Source: Polynucleobacter sp.
GTDB taxonomy: Bacteria; Pseudomonadota; Gammaproteobacteria; Burkholderiales; Burkholderiaceae
Direction: 5' to 3'
NCBI GenBank assembly: GCA_023254115.1
Contig: JALQYK010000097.1
Location: 1-40,646 of the forward strand
Length of the DNA: 40,646 nt
Each line of letters starts with the position of its first letter. Position 1 is the stretch's first letter. A program made the position numbers and the translations under genes. This document shows positions 27,068 through 35,617 of this stretch, in pieces. The notes under the pieces are model-generated. The model saw only the letters and a list, made by a program, of their open reading frames with translations. It was not told where the DNA came from and did no database searches.

Positions 27068-28249
27068 ATGGCACGTGATGTTGTTGTATTGAGTGCAGTT
27101 CGTTCTGCTATTGGTGGTTTTGGTGGTTCATTGAGCAGCATGGAACCGGCTGAATTAGCTGGCACAGTGATGAAAGAGGCTGTGAATCGTTCTGGCGTAG
27201 ACCCTAAACAGATTAATTATGTGACTGTTGGTAACTGTATTCCTACAGAATCACGCTTTCCATATGTTGCTCGCGTCGCAGCGATACAAGCTGGCTTGCC
27301 AATGGACTCAGTGGCAATGGCAGTTAACCGTTTATGTAGCTCAGGTTTGCAAGGTATCGTGACTACATCTCAAGCAATCATGTTGGGTGATTGTGAGTAT
27401 GGTGTTGGTGGTGGTGTAGAGGTCATGTCTCGTGGTATCTATGGCGCACCTGCGATGCGTACAGGCGCGCGCATGGGCGATACAAAGATGATCGATATGA
27501 TGGTGGCTACATTGACTGACCCATTTGGCGCTGGTCATATGGGTATTACAGCAGAAAACTTAGCAGCCAAGTGGAATATCACGCGTGAGGAACAGGATGC
27601 TTTAGCTGTTGAGTCTCACCGTCGTGCAGCTGCAGCTATTGCAGATGGTCGCTTCAAATCACAAATCGTTCCAATCACTATGCAGACTCGCAAAGGTGAT
27701 GTGGTATTTGATACAGATGAGCATGTCAAGGCTAGTACCACAATGGAAAGCTTAGGCAAAATGAAACCAGCGTTTAAGAAAGACGGTACGGTAACTGCTG
27801 GCAATGCGTCAGGCATTAACGATGGCGCAGCATTCTTTGTATTAGCCTCAGCTGAAGCAGCAGCAAAAGCAGGGCAGAAGCCTATGGCACGCCTAGTGTC
27901 TTATGCATTGGCAGGCGTCCCCAATGACATCATGGGTGAGGGTCCAATTCCTGCATCTAAGCTTGCATTGCAACGTGCTGGTTTGACTATCGACAAGATG
28001 GACGTGGTTGAATCAAATGAAGCCTTTGCTGCCCAAGCGATTGCCGTTTCTAAAGGTTTAGGTTTAGATATGACTAAGACCAACCCTAATGGTGGTGCGA
28101 TAGCTCTAGGTCACCCAGTAGGTTGTTCAGGCGCGTTCATTGCCACAAAGGCAATTTATGAGCTTCACCGCACTGGTGGCAAATATGCGTTGGTAACAAT
28201 GTGTATTGGTGGCGGTCAAGGTATTGCAGTTGTATTTGAACGTTTATAA
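27068..28249 (+). CDS. bktB: Acetyl-CoA acyltransferase, BktB-like beta-ketothiolase
   Basis: Condenses two acyl-CoAs to a 3-ketoacyl-CoA (or the reverse), supplying PhaB. It is 393 aa. Catalytic residues are Cys90 in NRLCSSGLQ, His349 in GHPVGCSG and Cys379 in MCIGGGQG. Segments such as KGDVVFDTDEHV and ARLVSYALAGV look closer to Cupriavidus BktB, which also accepts propionyl-CoA, than to PhaA. The usual GHPIGASG motif has Cys in place of Ala. ATG 27068 has an AAGGGAG site. It is separated from rimO by 157 bases with no gene and ends with a strong terminator. The thiolase family is certain; substrate range is inferred. Confidence 0.9.
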   Translation: MARDVVVLSAVRSAIGGFGGSLSSMEPAELAGTVMKEAVNRSGVDPKQINYVTVGNCIPTESRFPYVARVAAIQAGLPMDSVAMAVNRLCSSGLQGIVTTSQAIMLGDCEYGVGGGVEVMSRGIYGAPAMRTGARMGDTKMIDMMVATLTDPFGAGHMGITAENLAAKWNITREEQDALAVESHRRAAAAIADGRFKSQIVPITMQTRKGDVVFDTDEHVKASTTMESLGKMKPAFKKDGTVTAGNASGINDGAAFFVLASAEAAAKAGQKPMARLVSYALAGVPNDIMGEGPIPASKLALQRAGLTIDKMDVVESNEAFAAQAIAVSKGLGLDMTKTNPNGGAIALGHPVGCSGAFIATKAIYELHRTGGKYALVTMCIGGGQGIAVVFERL

Positions 28250-28264
28250 GCCTTAAGTTCTGCC

Positions 28265-28297
28265 AAAAAAGCCGCTAAGGTATTAGCGGCTTTTTTT
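28265..28297. terminator. Bidirectional terminator after the thiolase
   Basis: GCCGCTAA (28271-28278) pairs with TTAGCGGC (28283-28290) around GGTA, with an A-run left and seven T right. It lies between convergent genes and can serve both. Confidence 0.92.
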
Positions 28298-28305
28298 ATT
28301 CATCA

Positions 28306-28737
28306 TCACCTTAGCCAAATCAGTGATGGTGCATCACACCTATTAATCCAAACAATTGCATTTTGCAGATATGCATCCCCTAATTGTTTTGCCTGCGTCG
28401 GATCAATCCCCATCACAAAATAGCTATCTTCTTTCCAAGCGCCCTTTGGATCACTCCCTGAGCCAAGATAATAGGGAAGTCCCATTTTTTGGATATTCAA
28501 CTCTAGCGAATGATTGGCTTCACGATTTGCCTCTATATCGCTCATTTTTCCCAATGGATTCCACGCGGTAATCAAGGCTGCCATATCAACTCCATTTGCA
28601 TCTAGAAGTTGATATAGATGTTGATTAGGTTCACCAATCTTGAATGCAATCCATCCATCTGGAGTAGTGACCTGGTATTGGGCATTTGCATACGTTTCAC
28701 CATATGTCATTTCTGACGCATATATATTATTTAACAT
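28306..28737 (-). CDS. DUF3293-like protein of unknown function
   Basis: 143-aa cytosolic protein, last gene of the minus-strand group. Segments LITAWNPLGKMSDIEANREANHSL, WKEDSYFVMGID and GDAYLQNAIVWI match my memory of the DUF3293 domain, whose function is unknown; this assignment needs a profile search. No signal peptide or membrane segment is seen. ATG 28737 and ATG 28710 are both possible starts and neither has a good ribosome binding site. It starts 24 bases after the ankyrin-repeat gene and is probably read with it. Confidence 0.6.
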   Translation of the reverse strand: MLNNIYASEMTYGETYANAQYQVTTPDGWIAFKIGEPNQHLYQLLDANGVDMAALITAWNPLGKMSDIEANREANHSLELNIQKMGLPYYLGSGSDPKGAWKEDSYFVMGIDPTQAKQLGDAYLQNAIVWINRCDAPSLIWLR

Positions 28738-28761
28738 AATAATGATTATGCGAAATAAACC

Positions 28762-29457
28762 CTAGTTAGCATAGGGCTTGCCATAGACCTTGGACCATCT
28801 AGATTTAAGTCCTGTAGCAATCTCAGATTGATTGTTTTGTTCAGCAAACTCAATCGCAGTCATCTTCATTCCATTACGCTTTGATAAGTCAGCACCACGA
28901 TCCAATAAAAGTTTCACCACATGAATATGACCACCTCTAGCCGCCATCATCAATGGTGTTGTGCCATTTGGACTTAAGGCATCTATGTAAGCATGCTTAT
29001 CTAGCAAGTATGACGCCACACGCACGTGACCATTCGTGGCAGCGTAATGCAATGCAGTCCAACCAGGTTTATTTATCTCAACATCACGTTTATCCACTAA
29101 ATAGACCAATAAATCGTACATATCGTTGTACGCCAGCATCATGACTGGTGTTTCACCGGCTAAATTAGGTCGCTCAAGGTCAATGGATGGTGTATCAACC
29201 AATACTTTGATCACATCCAAGGATTTCTCAGTGATTGCGAGTGCTAATGCAGAATTACCTTGTGAATCCATTGAATTGGGACTAACGCCATCACTTAAAG
29301 CCTTTTTGACAGCCTTAACATCGTTCATTTTGACTGAATTTAAAAAACTCTCAGCCTGATATTGATTAAACTGAGTGACACTAGTTTGAGCTGTAACAAC
29401 ACTATAGAAAAATGTAATTAATGTTGTAAAACAACAGCTTATTATCGATTTTTGCAT
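28762..29457 (-). CDS. Exported ankyrin-repeat protein
   Basis: 231-aa protein with an N-terminal signal peptide (hydrophobic stretch to about residue 23, VVTAQ) followed by about five to six ankyrin repeats (from about residue 36 to the end). Clear repeat cores include GNSALALAITEKSLDVIKVLV, GWTALHYAATNGHVRVASYLL and GTTPLMMAARGGHIHVVKLLL. It probably binds protein partners in the periplasm. It lies 22 bases downstream of tatD in the same direction. No enzymatic domain is present and the partner is unknown. Confidence 0.85.
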   Translation of the reverse strand: MQKSIISCCFTTLITFFYSVVTAQTSVTQFNQYQAESFLNSVKMNDVKAVKKALSDGVSPNSMDSQGNSALALAITEKSLDVIKVLVDTPSIDLERPNLAGETPVMMLAYNDMYDLLVYLVDKRDVEINKPGWTALHYAATNGHVRVASYLLDKHAYIDALSPNGTTPLMMAARGGHIHVVKLLLDRGADLSKRNGMKMTAIEFAEQNNQSEIATGLKSRWSKVYGKPYAN

Positions 29458-29479
29458 TCAATTCTAGGAATAATAATGT

Positions 29480-30259
29480 TCAAATAGGCGCTTTGAACAA
29501 GGTTTTAAAGTTATGAGTAGTAGCATGAGCCACCTCTTCAACAGGGATGCCCCTTAGATTGGCAATAAATTCTCCAACATGAGAGACCCAAGCGGGCTCA
29601 TTTGTCTTGCCACGATGAGGAATTGGAGCCAAAAATGGGGCATCTGTCTCAATTAACATTCGGTCCAATGGCACTTTTTTGCAGGTTTCTTGTAATTCTT
29701 TAGCATTTTTAAAGGTCACAATCCCTGAAAATGAGATATAAAAACCAAGCTCCATTGCAGCCTGAGCGACATCCCATGTCTCTGTAAAGCAGTGCATAAC
29801 ACCCGCAACCTGACCAGCCCCCTCCTCTTTAAGAATCCTAATCGTATCTTCTGATGCGGAACGCGTATGAATAATTAAAGGCTTGTTAGCTCGTTTGGCA
29901 GCACGAATATGTGTGCGAAAGCGCTCTCTTTGCCACTCCATTTGGTCATAAGTTCTATCACCAATGCGGTAATAATCTAGACCTGTCTCCCCAATAGCCA
30001 GAATCTTGGGATGATTTGCAAATTCTACTAATTGGTCCTCTGATGGCTCTGGAGTGTCCTCGTAATCAGGATGTGTTCCAACTGTTGCAAATAAGTTCTC
30101 GTGAGCTTTTGCTAATGCTAGAACATTTGGAAAATCGGGCATATCAACAGAAATACACATAGCATGCGTTACCCCAGCTGCCTTCATGCGCTCCAAAAGT
30201 GCTGGAACTTGATTGGCATACTCTGGAAAATCTAAATGGCAATGTGAATCGACAAACAT
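29480..30259 (-). CDS. tatD: TatD-family metal-dependent hydrolase/DNase
   Basis: TIM-barrel metal hydrolase of 259 aa; relatives are 3'-5' exonucleases acting on DNA. The two-metal site is intact: His6 and His8 (DSHCHLD), Glu91 (IGETGLDYY), His131 (IIHTRSA), His156 (MHCFTE) and Asp206 (ETDAPFLAP). It follows holB by 17 bases in the order mltG-tmk-holB-tatD, which is conserved in proteobacteria and matches the paralog called YcfH in E. coli rather than TatD proper. No strong ribosome binding site is visible before ATG 30259. Confidence 0.93.
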   Translation of the reverse strand: MFVDSHCHLDFPEYANQVPALLERMKAAGVTHAMCISVDMPDFPNVLALAKAHENLFATVGTHPDYEDTPEPSEDQLVEFANHPKILAIGETGLDYYRIGDRTYDQMEWQRERFRTHIRAAKRANKPLIIHTRSASEDTIRILKEEGAGQVAGVMHCFTETWDVAQAAMELGFYISFSGIVTFKNAKELQETCKKVPLDRMLIETDAPFLAPIPHRGKTNEPAWVSHVGEFIANLRGIPVEEVAHATTHNFKTLFKAPI

Positions 30260-30276
30260 TAAAAAACAATCCCTAA

Positions 30277-31380
30277 TTAATCTTTATATAGCTCTTGATA
30301 ACGTATCAATAAAGCCTCTATTTGCACCCTATTAGCCAGTGCATGTAACTCATGTCTGCGCGCATCTATGAGCGTTCGCCAAAAACTCACCACCTTATTG
30401 GGTCTAGCTAAGCTAGCGCACTTTTCAATATCAATTTGCCTAGATGGGTAATAACGTATTTGCCCTGACTGTTGTTGACTTAGCAGATCAAAAATCCAAC
30501 GTTCAAGTGTGATCAATATATTTGGCATCGGCGCTTTATATACTTGCTCAGCAGTCACCAGCCAATTTAGATTACCTGCCTGAGATAGACCCTTTAAAAG
30601 TGCCTCTGTTGCCTGGGAAACATCGTCTTCATCATTGACGCCCAATAGCTCATTGAGCGCATCCATGACTGAGCCACCGGACTGGCTCAATACCCTATCA
30701 ATATCAACTTGTGATTTTTTCACACCAGCTTGCTGAAGTTGATTGGTTAACCAAATGAGGGCCTGCTCTTTCTGAGGTCTCGGTAAAGCTATCAACCTGC
30801 AACGAGACCTGATTGTTGGCAAAATGCGATCCAAGCGATCGCTGAGCAAAATAAATAGGGTACTAGCCGGTGGTTCCTCAAGTGTTTTAAGTAAGGTATT
30901 AGCGGACACAGCCTGAAGTGCCTCAACGGGATTTATGAGCACTACCCTTTGAATACCTCTGTGAGCTGTGGTGTTGATACCCTCCAACGCGTCTCTAATT
31001 TGCTCAACCTTGATAAAGGAACTCGCCTTTTTATCTGCTTTATCTGCATCATCATCTAATTTCTTTTTGCCACGCTTAGGCTTATCTTCCAGGGAATCTG
31101 CACCTTCCATCTGCTCATGGGGCAAACTCAAGTGCATGGTCTCTGGAACAATGCCTAAAAAGTCTGGGTGGTTACCTGTGTCAAACCAATGACAAGCCTC
31201 ACATTTGCAACAAGGTTTTTGATGATCACCTGATTCACACAGCAAGGCTTTGGCGAGATACAAGCCAAACTCCATCTTCCCTATACCTGTTTGACCATGC
31301 AATAGAACCGCATGAGGCATATTGGTTAAGCTAATCTCTGACCATGTTTGCTCAAACCAAGGGAATAAAGAGTTCTTCAT
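30277..31380 (-). CDS. holB: DNA polymerase III delta' subunit
   Basis: Clamp-loader subunit of the replicative polymerase. It is 367 aa, longer than the E. coli protein (334 aa). The N-terminal AAA+ domain has a Walker-A-like loop GQTGIGKM (29-36), with Met instead of Ser/Thr, and a zinc module formed by Cys48, Cys57, Cys60 and Cys63. The SRC motif is present in TIRSRCRLIALPRP. A charged insertion (about 86-121, rich in Lys, Asp and Glu) accounts for the extra length. It lies between tmk and tatD. The delta' subunit is generally not an active ATPase, which fits the altered loop. Confidence 0.93.
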   Translation of the reverse strand: MKNSLFPWFEQTWSEISLTNMPHAVLLHGQTGIGKMEFGLYLAKALLCESGDHQKPCCKCEACHWFDTGNHPDFLGIVPETMHLSLPHEQMEGADSLEDKPKRGKKKLDDDADKADKKASSFIKVEQIRDALEGINTTAHRGIQRVVLINPVEALQAVSANTLLKTLEEPPASTLFILLSDRLDRILPTIRSRCRLIALPRPQKEQALIWLTNQLQQAGVKKSQVDIDRVLSQSGGSVMDALNELLGVNDEDDVSQATEALLKGLSQAGNLNWLVTAEQVYKAPMPNILITLERWIFDLLSQQQSGQIRYYPSRQIDIEKCASLARPNKVVSFWRTLIDARRHELHALANRVQIEALLIRYQELYKD

Positions 31381-31438
31381 AGCTTTAGATTATATCGATG
31401 ATTATAGTTAAAATTAATGATTAAAATAACAAATATAA

Positions 31439-32110
31439 TCAAATAGTTATCGATATTTCTTGAAGTAAATTCCAAATTTGCTCTTTTGTTTGGCTAGCAT
31501 CAATTAATCTAAATCTAGCAGAATCTTCCTTAGCGCGACGCAAATACTCTTGACGTACATTTTCAAAAAAGCTCGTGTTTAGTTGCTCAAATTTATCGGG
31601 CTCTCGCACAGCACTTCTGCGAGCCTCAGCAGTTTCACTGGGCAGATCAAATAAGAAGGTCAGGTCAGGCTGCAGAACATATCTCTGCCCCACTCCATCA
31701 GTTTTCAAACGCATCTGTACCCAAACCTCTAATTCGTAGAGTTTGGCCAAATCTAAACCACGCCCACCACCCTGATAGGCAAAGCTAGCATCTGTAAACC
31801 GATCTGAAATAACTATCTTTCCAGCAGATAGAGCAGGCTCAATCACCGTTGCCAAGTGCTCCCTTCTTGCTGCAAACATTAGCAATGCCTCAGTTTCCAG
31901 GTGCATGGGGTGATGCAAGAGCAAATCACGCAACTTTTCCCCTAAAGCAGTACCACCCGGCTCACGAGTTAAAACAACTTCTTTAGTTGGGTACTTTTTA
32001 GCTAACTCAGCAGCAAAAGCTTCAATGTGAGTGCTTTTGCCTGCACCATCAATACCTTCAAAGGTAATGAAAAAACCCGGCTGATTGGGTGACTGGGTCA
32101 TTAAAGACAT
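31439..32110 (-). CDS. tmk: Thymidylate kinase
   Basis: Phosphorylates dTMP to dTDP. It is 223 aa with P-loop [10 protein letters not shown] (18-27), the REPGG motif, [17 protein letters not shown] (the DR[YF] region), and a LID region with arginines ([14 protein letters not shown]). ATG 32110 and ATG 32101 are both possible starts; the first is used here. It lies between mltG and holB in the conserved order. The 58-base gap to holB is AT-rich and has no gene. Confidence 0.95.
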   Translation of the reverse strand: MSLMTQSPNQPGFFITFEGIDGAGKSTHIEAFAAELAKKYPTKEVVLTREPGGTALGEKLRDLLLHHPMHLETEALLMFAARREHLATVIEPALSAGKIVISDRFTDASFAYQGGGRGLDLAKLYELEVWVQMRLKTDGVGQRYVLQPDLTFLFDLPSETAEARRSAVREPDKFEQLNTSFFENVRQEYLRRAKEDSARFRLIDASQTKEQIWNLLQEISITI

Positions 32111-32142
32111 AAGTATTTAGAATCTATTCAGGGTATAAAAAT

Positions 32143-33189
32143 TTATTTGGTAGAAGCATTACTTAATTGATACTTCTTCACAGCCTCATTATGCGCTACC
32201 AAGGACTCAGAAAAGGCACTTCGACCGTCACCTTTAGCAACAAAATATAGAGCTTTTGAGTTAAATGGTTTTGCAGCAGCAATCAAGGCGTCTTTGCCAG
32301 GCATAGCAATCGGCGTTGGCGGTAAACCATAACGGGTGTAGGTGTTGTAGGGACCATCCCTCAAGAGATCTTTTTTTCTAATATTGCCATCAAACGAATC
32401 ACCCAACCCGTAAATAATGGTTGGATCTGTTTGAAGTTTCATGCCTAGTTTTAAACGATTGTTAAATACAGCAGAAACTAAACCACGATCATCTGGGTGA
32501 CCAGTTTCTTTCTCCACAATTGAGGCCAATTTAAGCAAGTCGTAAGGCGACTTAACTGGAGAGTCGCTAGCCCTTATCTGCCATGCATCGTTTAACCGAA
32601 TCTGCATCGATTTATAGGCTTTTTGATAAATCGTTAAGTCACTGTCACCGGGCTCATACACATAAGTATCGGGAAAAAATAAACCTTCCGGATGAACTTC
32701 CTTTGCATCTAATTTAGCCAAAATCTGTTTGGCTGAAAGACCTTTGGTTTCTTTCTTTAAATCTACCTGGACATCAATGGCAGCTCTAAATTGTTTAAAA
32801 GTCCAACCCTCAACCAAACTCACACTCAACTTGATGCTGTCACCCCGCCCCATTTTAAATAGAATGGTAGCCAAACTAGATCCTGGAGAAAAATCATATA
32901 CACCAGCTTTTAACTTTTTCCCCTGAAACAAGCCACGGGCCACTATCTGCATGGTGATGTTAGAAACCTGAATTCCCTGAGAGGAAAGTTGTTTGGCTGT
33001 ACTTGCCACATTAGAACCTGGCAAAACTTTTACCCTAACCTGACCAGCAGGCGTGAGTGACAATCCCTTTCCAGGAACAACTGATGCAATAAACCCAAGG
33101 TAAATAAAGCTTGCAAACAAGCCCAAAAATATTAGGGAAATAACCTTAAATACAGGTCTAGAAAAAATAGGTGTAAAAACGTTCTTCAT
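32143..33189 (-). CDS. mltG: Endolytic transglycosylase MltG (YceG)
   Basis: Inner-membrane enzyme that cleaves nascent glycan strands, setting chain termination. It is 348 aa with one N-terminal membrane anchor (about 13-35) and the bulk in the periplasm. The catalytic motif ASIVEKETG contains Glu226, aligned to Glu218 of E. coli. PEGLFFPDTYVY, the NRLKLGMKLQTDPTIIYGLG block and LPPTPIAMPG are family hallmarks. It is first in the minus-strand run to tatD and divergent from ygfZ across a 48-base AT-rich gap that must hold both promoters. Confidence 0.94.
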   Translation of the reverse strand: MKNVFTPIFSRPVFKVISLIFLGLFASFIYLGFIASVVPGKGLSLTPAGQVRVKVLPGSNVASTAKQLSSQGIQVSNITMQIVARGLFQGKKLKAGVYDFSPGSSLATILFKMGRGDSIKLSVSLVEGWTFKQFRAAIDVQVDLKKETKGLSAKQILAKLDAKEVHPEGLFFPDTYVYEPGDSDLTIYQKAYKSMQIRLNDAWQIRASDSPVKSPYDLLKLASIVEKETGHPDDRGLVSAVFNNRLKLGMKLQTDPTIIYGLGDSFDGNIRKKDLLRDGPYNTYTRYGLPPTPIAMPGKDALIAAAKPFNSKALYFVAKGDGRSAFSESLVAHNEAVKKYQLSNASTK

Positions 33190-33237
33190 CCGTCTATGAT
33201 AAAAGCATATTTATAAAAATTTAGAAATTTGAAGACT

Positions 33238-34236
33238 ATGTCACTAACCCTTGCACCATCAATTACTGAGTTAAATAATTGGTCCATCATCACGGTCACT
33301 GGCCCAGATGCTACAGATTTTCTTCAAAATCAACTAACCAATAGCGTCAAATCAATCAAACCAATCGATCTTGGGGAACTCGCTTTAGCTCACACTCAAA
33401 ACCGCTTTGCAGGCTATTGCTCTGCGAAGGGTCGTTTGATGGGCAGCTTTTGGATCACACGCAAAAATACCCAAAATGAATCAGGTGAAGTTATTCCAGA
33501 ATACCAATTGCGAATTTCTTCCGACTTAGCTCAGACCCTCAGTAAGCGTCTGAGTATGTTTGTCTTAAGATCCAAAGTCAAAGTGACAGACCAGTCCGGT
33601 CATTACAAGGTATATGGCTTAGTTGACATCAATAACTCCATGGCAACGTTGGTACAAAAGATTGGCGCCACTGGCATCGGCGTAGCTGAGTTACCAATCG
33701 TGCAAGTTGATGGAATGAATTGCCAACGTTACCTACTTACCTGCACCACAGAACAAGAAACTCTATTGCAAGACATTTGTAGCAACAACCTAAATACAGC
33801 TATCAATGTTTGGGATTGGTTAGAAGTTCAAAGTGGTATTCCGCGAGTGACACAATCAACTTACGAACAATTCGTCCCCCAGATGGTTAATATGGAATCA
33901 CTAAAGGGTATCGATTTCCAAAAAGGTTGTTACCCAGGTCAAGAGGTGGTTGCCAGGAGCCAGTATCGCGGCACCATCAAACGCCGCTTACAAATTGGGT
34001 ACGTAGATAGTCATAATGAGGTGGCGATTGGCACAGAGATTTTTCATAGTGAGGATCCACAACAACCATGTGGCATGGTAGTACTTAGCGCCCACCACCC
34101 TAGTATCGAGCAGCGTATCGATATTCAAGCTGAATGTAAATTAGAGGCTCTTGAAACCGGATCCGTTCACCTGGGCTCAGTGCATGGACCAACCATTCAA
34201 TTTGCTAGCCTGCCCTATCCACTAATAGAGATTTAA
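33238..34236 (+). CDS. ygfZ: Folate-binding protein YgfZ (Fe-S cluster maintenance)
   Basis: Tetrahydrofolate-dependent protein needed for some iron-sulfur enzymes, for example MiaB-type and radical-SAM proteins. It is 332 aa from ATG 33238; the frame also opens at TTG 33229, which is not needed. It has the GcvT-like fold and the defining motif K-G-C-Y-P-G-Q-E at 229-236 with Cys231. The N-terminal DFLQNQLTNSVKSI and the GYCSAKGRLMGSFWI segment are typical. It is divergent from mltG and followed after 8 bases by the NRDE protein. Confidence 0.93.
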   Translation: MSLTLAPSITELNNWSIITVTGPDATDFLQNQLTNSVKSIKPIDLGELALAHTQNRFAGYCSAKGRLMGSFWITRKNTQNESGEVIPEYQLRISSDLAQTLSKRLSMFVLRSKVKVTDQSGHYKVYGLVDINNSMATLVQKIGATGIGVAELPIVQVDGMNCQRYLLTCTTEQETLLQDICSNNLNTAINVWDWLEVQSGIPRVTQSTYEQFVPQMVNMESLKGIDFQKGCYPGQEVVARSQYRGTIKRRLQIGYVDSHNEVAIGTEIFHSEDPQQPCGMVVLSAHHPSIEQRIDIQAECKLEALETGSVHLGSVHGPTIQFASLPYPLIEI

Positions 34237-34244
34237 ACGCTTGT

Positions 34245-35093
34245 ATGTGCTTAATACTTACCTCTTGGCAATCACACCCAGAATATCCGCTGGTTGTACT
34301 CGCTAATAGAGATGAGTTTTATGAGCGTGCCACAGACTCAATGCATTGGTGGGATGACCATCCACACATACTTGCTGGCCGCGATCGTGCTGATGTAAAA
34401 GGTCAATCAGGCACGTGGATGGGGATTAGCAAAACTGGCCGCTTTGCCGCAATTACCAATGTCAGAGCTCCTAGCGAGAAAAATCCAGACGCGCAAACTC
34501 GTGGCGAGATTCCAGCTAAGTTTTTGAAAGCCTCAGATAGCCCTGAAGGCTTTATCGATGTGCATGGCCATACATTTAATCGCTATAACGGGTTTAATTT
34601 GCTAGCGACTGACTTATCGAGCAAAGATCCAGTATTAGTTTGGTTAAGTAATCGAGTTTTAATGGGAAAAAATCTCAGGCCTAGAAAAGTCATGCATCCA
34701 CAAAAATTAAATCCTGGGATTTATGGTTTATCGAATGGCATGCTAGACACCCCGTGGCCTAAAGTTCAGCATCGAGTAGGCGCATTTGCCCAATTATTGG
34801 CAATGGATACGGGAGAATTCAAGCGTTCTGAACACTATTTAAGAGCCATGGAAGACATGACCCAAGCACCTGATGATTACTTACCTCAAACAGGTGTCTC
34901 TTATGAATGGGAAAAAGCTCTTTCTTCAGCTTTTATTAGAACACCCAATTACGGTACAAGATCTACATCACTGATCAGAATCAGAAAAGATGGTCGCTAC
35001 GAAGTGATAGAGAAACTCTTTAATGCAGAAAAAGAATTAGATACTCAAGTTTTTGAAGGGCAACTAGAAAACTTTCATAATGCCCGTGCTTAA
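34245..35093 (+). CDS. NRDE-domain protein (TANGO2-like, Ntn-hydrolase fold)
   Basis: 282-aa protein of the NRDE family, whose eukaryotic member TANGO2 is linked to heme and lipid handling; no bacterial role is firmly established. The N-terminus MCLILTSW exposes Cys2, the expected N-terminal nucleophile, if Met1 is removed. The family motif ANRDEF is at 20-25, followed by WWDDHPHILAGRD, GTWMGISKTGRFAAITNVR and the GTRSTSLI region near the C-terminus. It starts 8 bases after ygfZ. Its stop overlaps that of the convergent thioesterase by 4 bases (TTAA). Confidence 0.88.
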   Translation: MCLILTSWQSHPEYPLVVLANRDEFYERATDSMHWWDDHPHILAGRDRADVKGQSGTWMGISKTGRFAAITNVRAPSEKNPDAQTRGEIPAKFLKASDSPEGFIDVHGHTFNRYNGFNLLATDLSSKDPVLVWLSNRVLMGKNLRPRKVMHPQKLNPGIYGLSNGMLDTPWPKVQHRVGAFAQLLAMDTGEFKRSEHYLRAMEDMTQAPDDYLPQTGVSYEWEKALSSAFIRTPNYGTRSTSLIRIRKDGRYEVIEKLFNAEKELDTQVFEGQLENFHNARA

Positions 35094-35527
35094 TTCTTTT
35101 TAGCTTGCCTATTGGGTAGCTCTTTAAAGTATTTAAACGTCGCGCTTCCCATACAACAAATCCTATCACGCTCGTCATATAGCTTCGCTTCAACAAATAC
35201 CAATGTTGGTGTTACATGAACAGTTCTAGCAGCAACCCTAACAACGCCCTGTGCAGCTTGCATAAAGTTAGCTTTTAATTCAATGGTGACCACGCCCCGA
35301 CCAGCTTCATCAGCAGCACGAGCAGCAACTGCCATACCAACATCCATCAAAGTCAACAGAACGCCGCCGTGAGCAACTTCCCAGCTATTGTTGTGCTCAG
35401 GCTTTAAAGCAAGAACCACTTCACCTTCACCTAGCTCAGCTCGCAAACAACGAACCCCCAACAACTTCAGGAAAGGCACATCTAATTCAACACCCAAATC
35501 TTTTAACTGTTTTTTATCCATAGCCAT
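35090..35527 (-). CDS. PaaI-type hotdog-fold thioesterase
   Basis: 145-aa acyl-CoA thioesterase of the PaaI/YdiI superfamily. The active-site segment NSWEVAHGGVLLTLMD includes H53-G-G55 and Asp62. The VVTIELKANFMQAAQG strand and a C-terminal SATFKYF complete the hotdog fold. The substrate is unknown; aromatic or medium-chain acyl-CoA is possible. It converges on, and overlaps by 4 bases, the NRDE gene, and is divergent from selO across about 90 bases. Met3 is an alternative start. Confidence 0.88.
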   Translation of the reverse strand: MAMDKKQLKDLGVELDVPFLKLLGVRCLRAELGEGEVVLALKPEHNNSWEVAHGGVLLTLMDVGMAVAARAADEAGRGVVTIELKANFMQAAQGVVRVAARTVHVTPTLVFVEAKLYDERDRICCMGSATFKYFKELPNRQAKKN

Positions 35528-35617
35528 ATCTTAATCGTGGTTATAGCTGTCATACAGAGGTTTTCTGCAAATATTCGCAAGGCATCCTAGAATGGGCTAG
35601 TTCTTAAATAGAAATAT

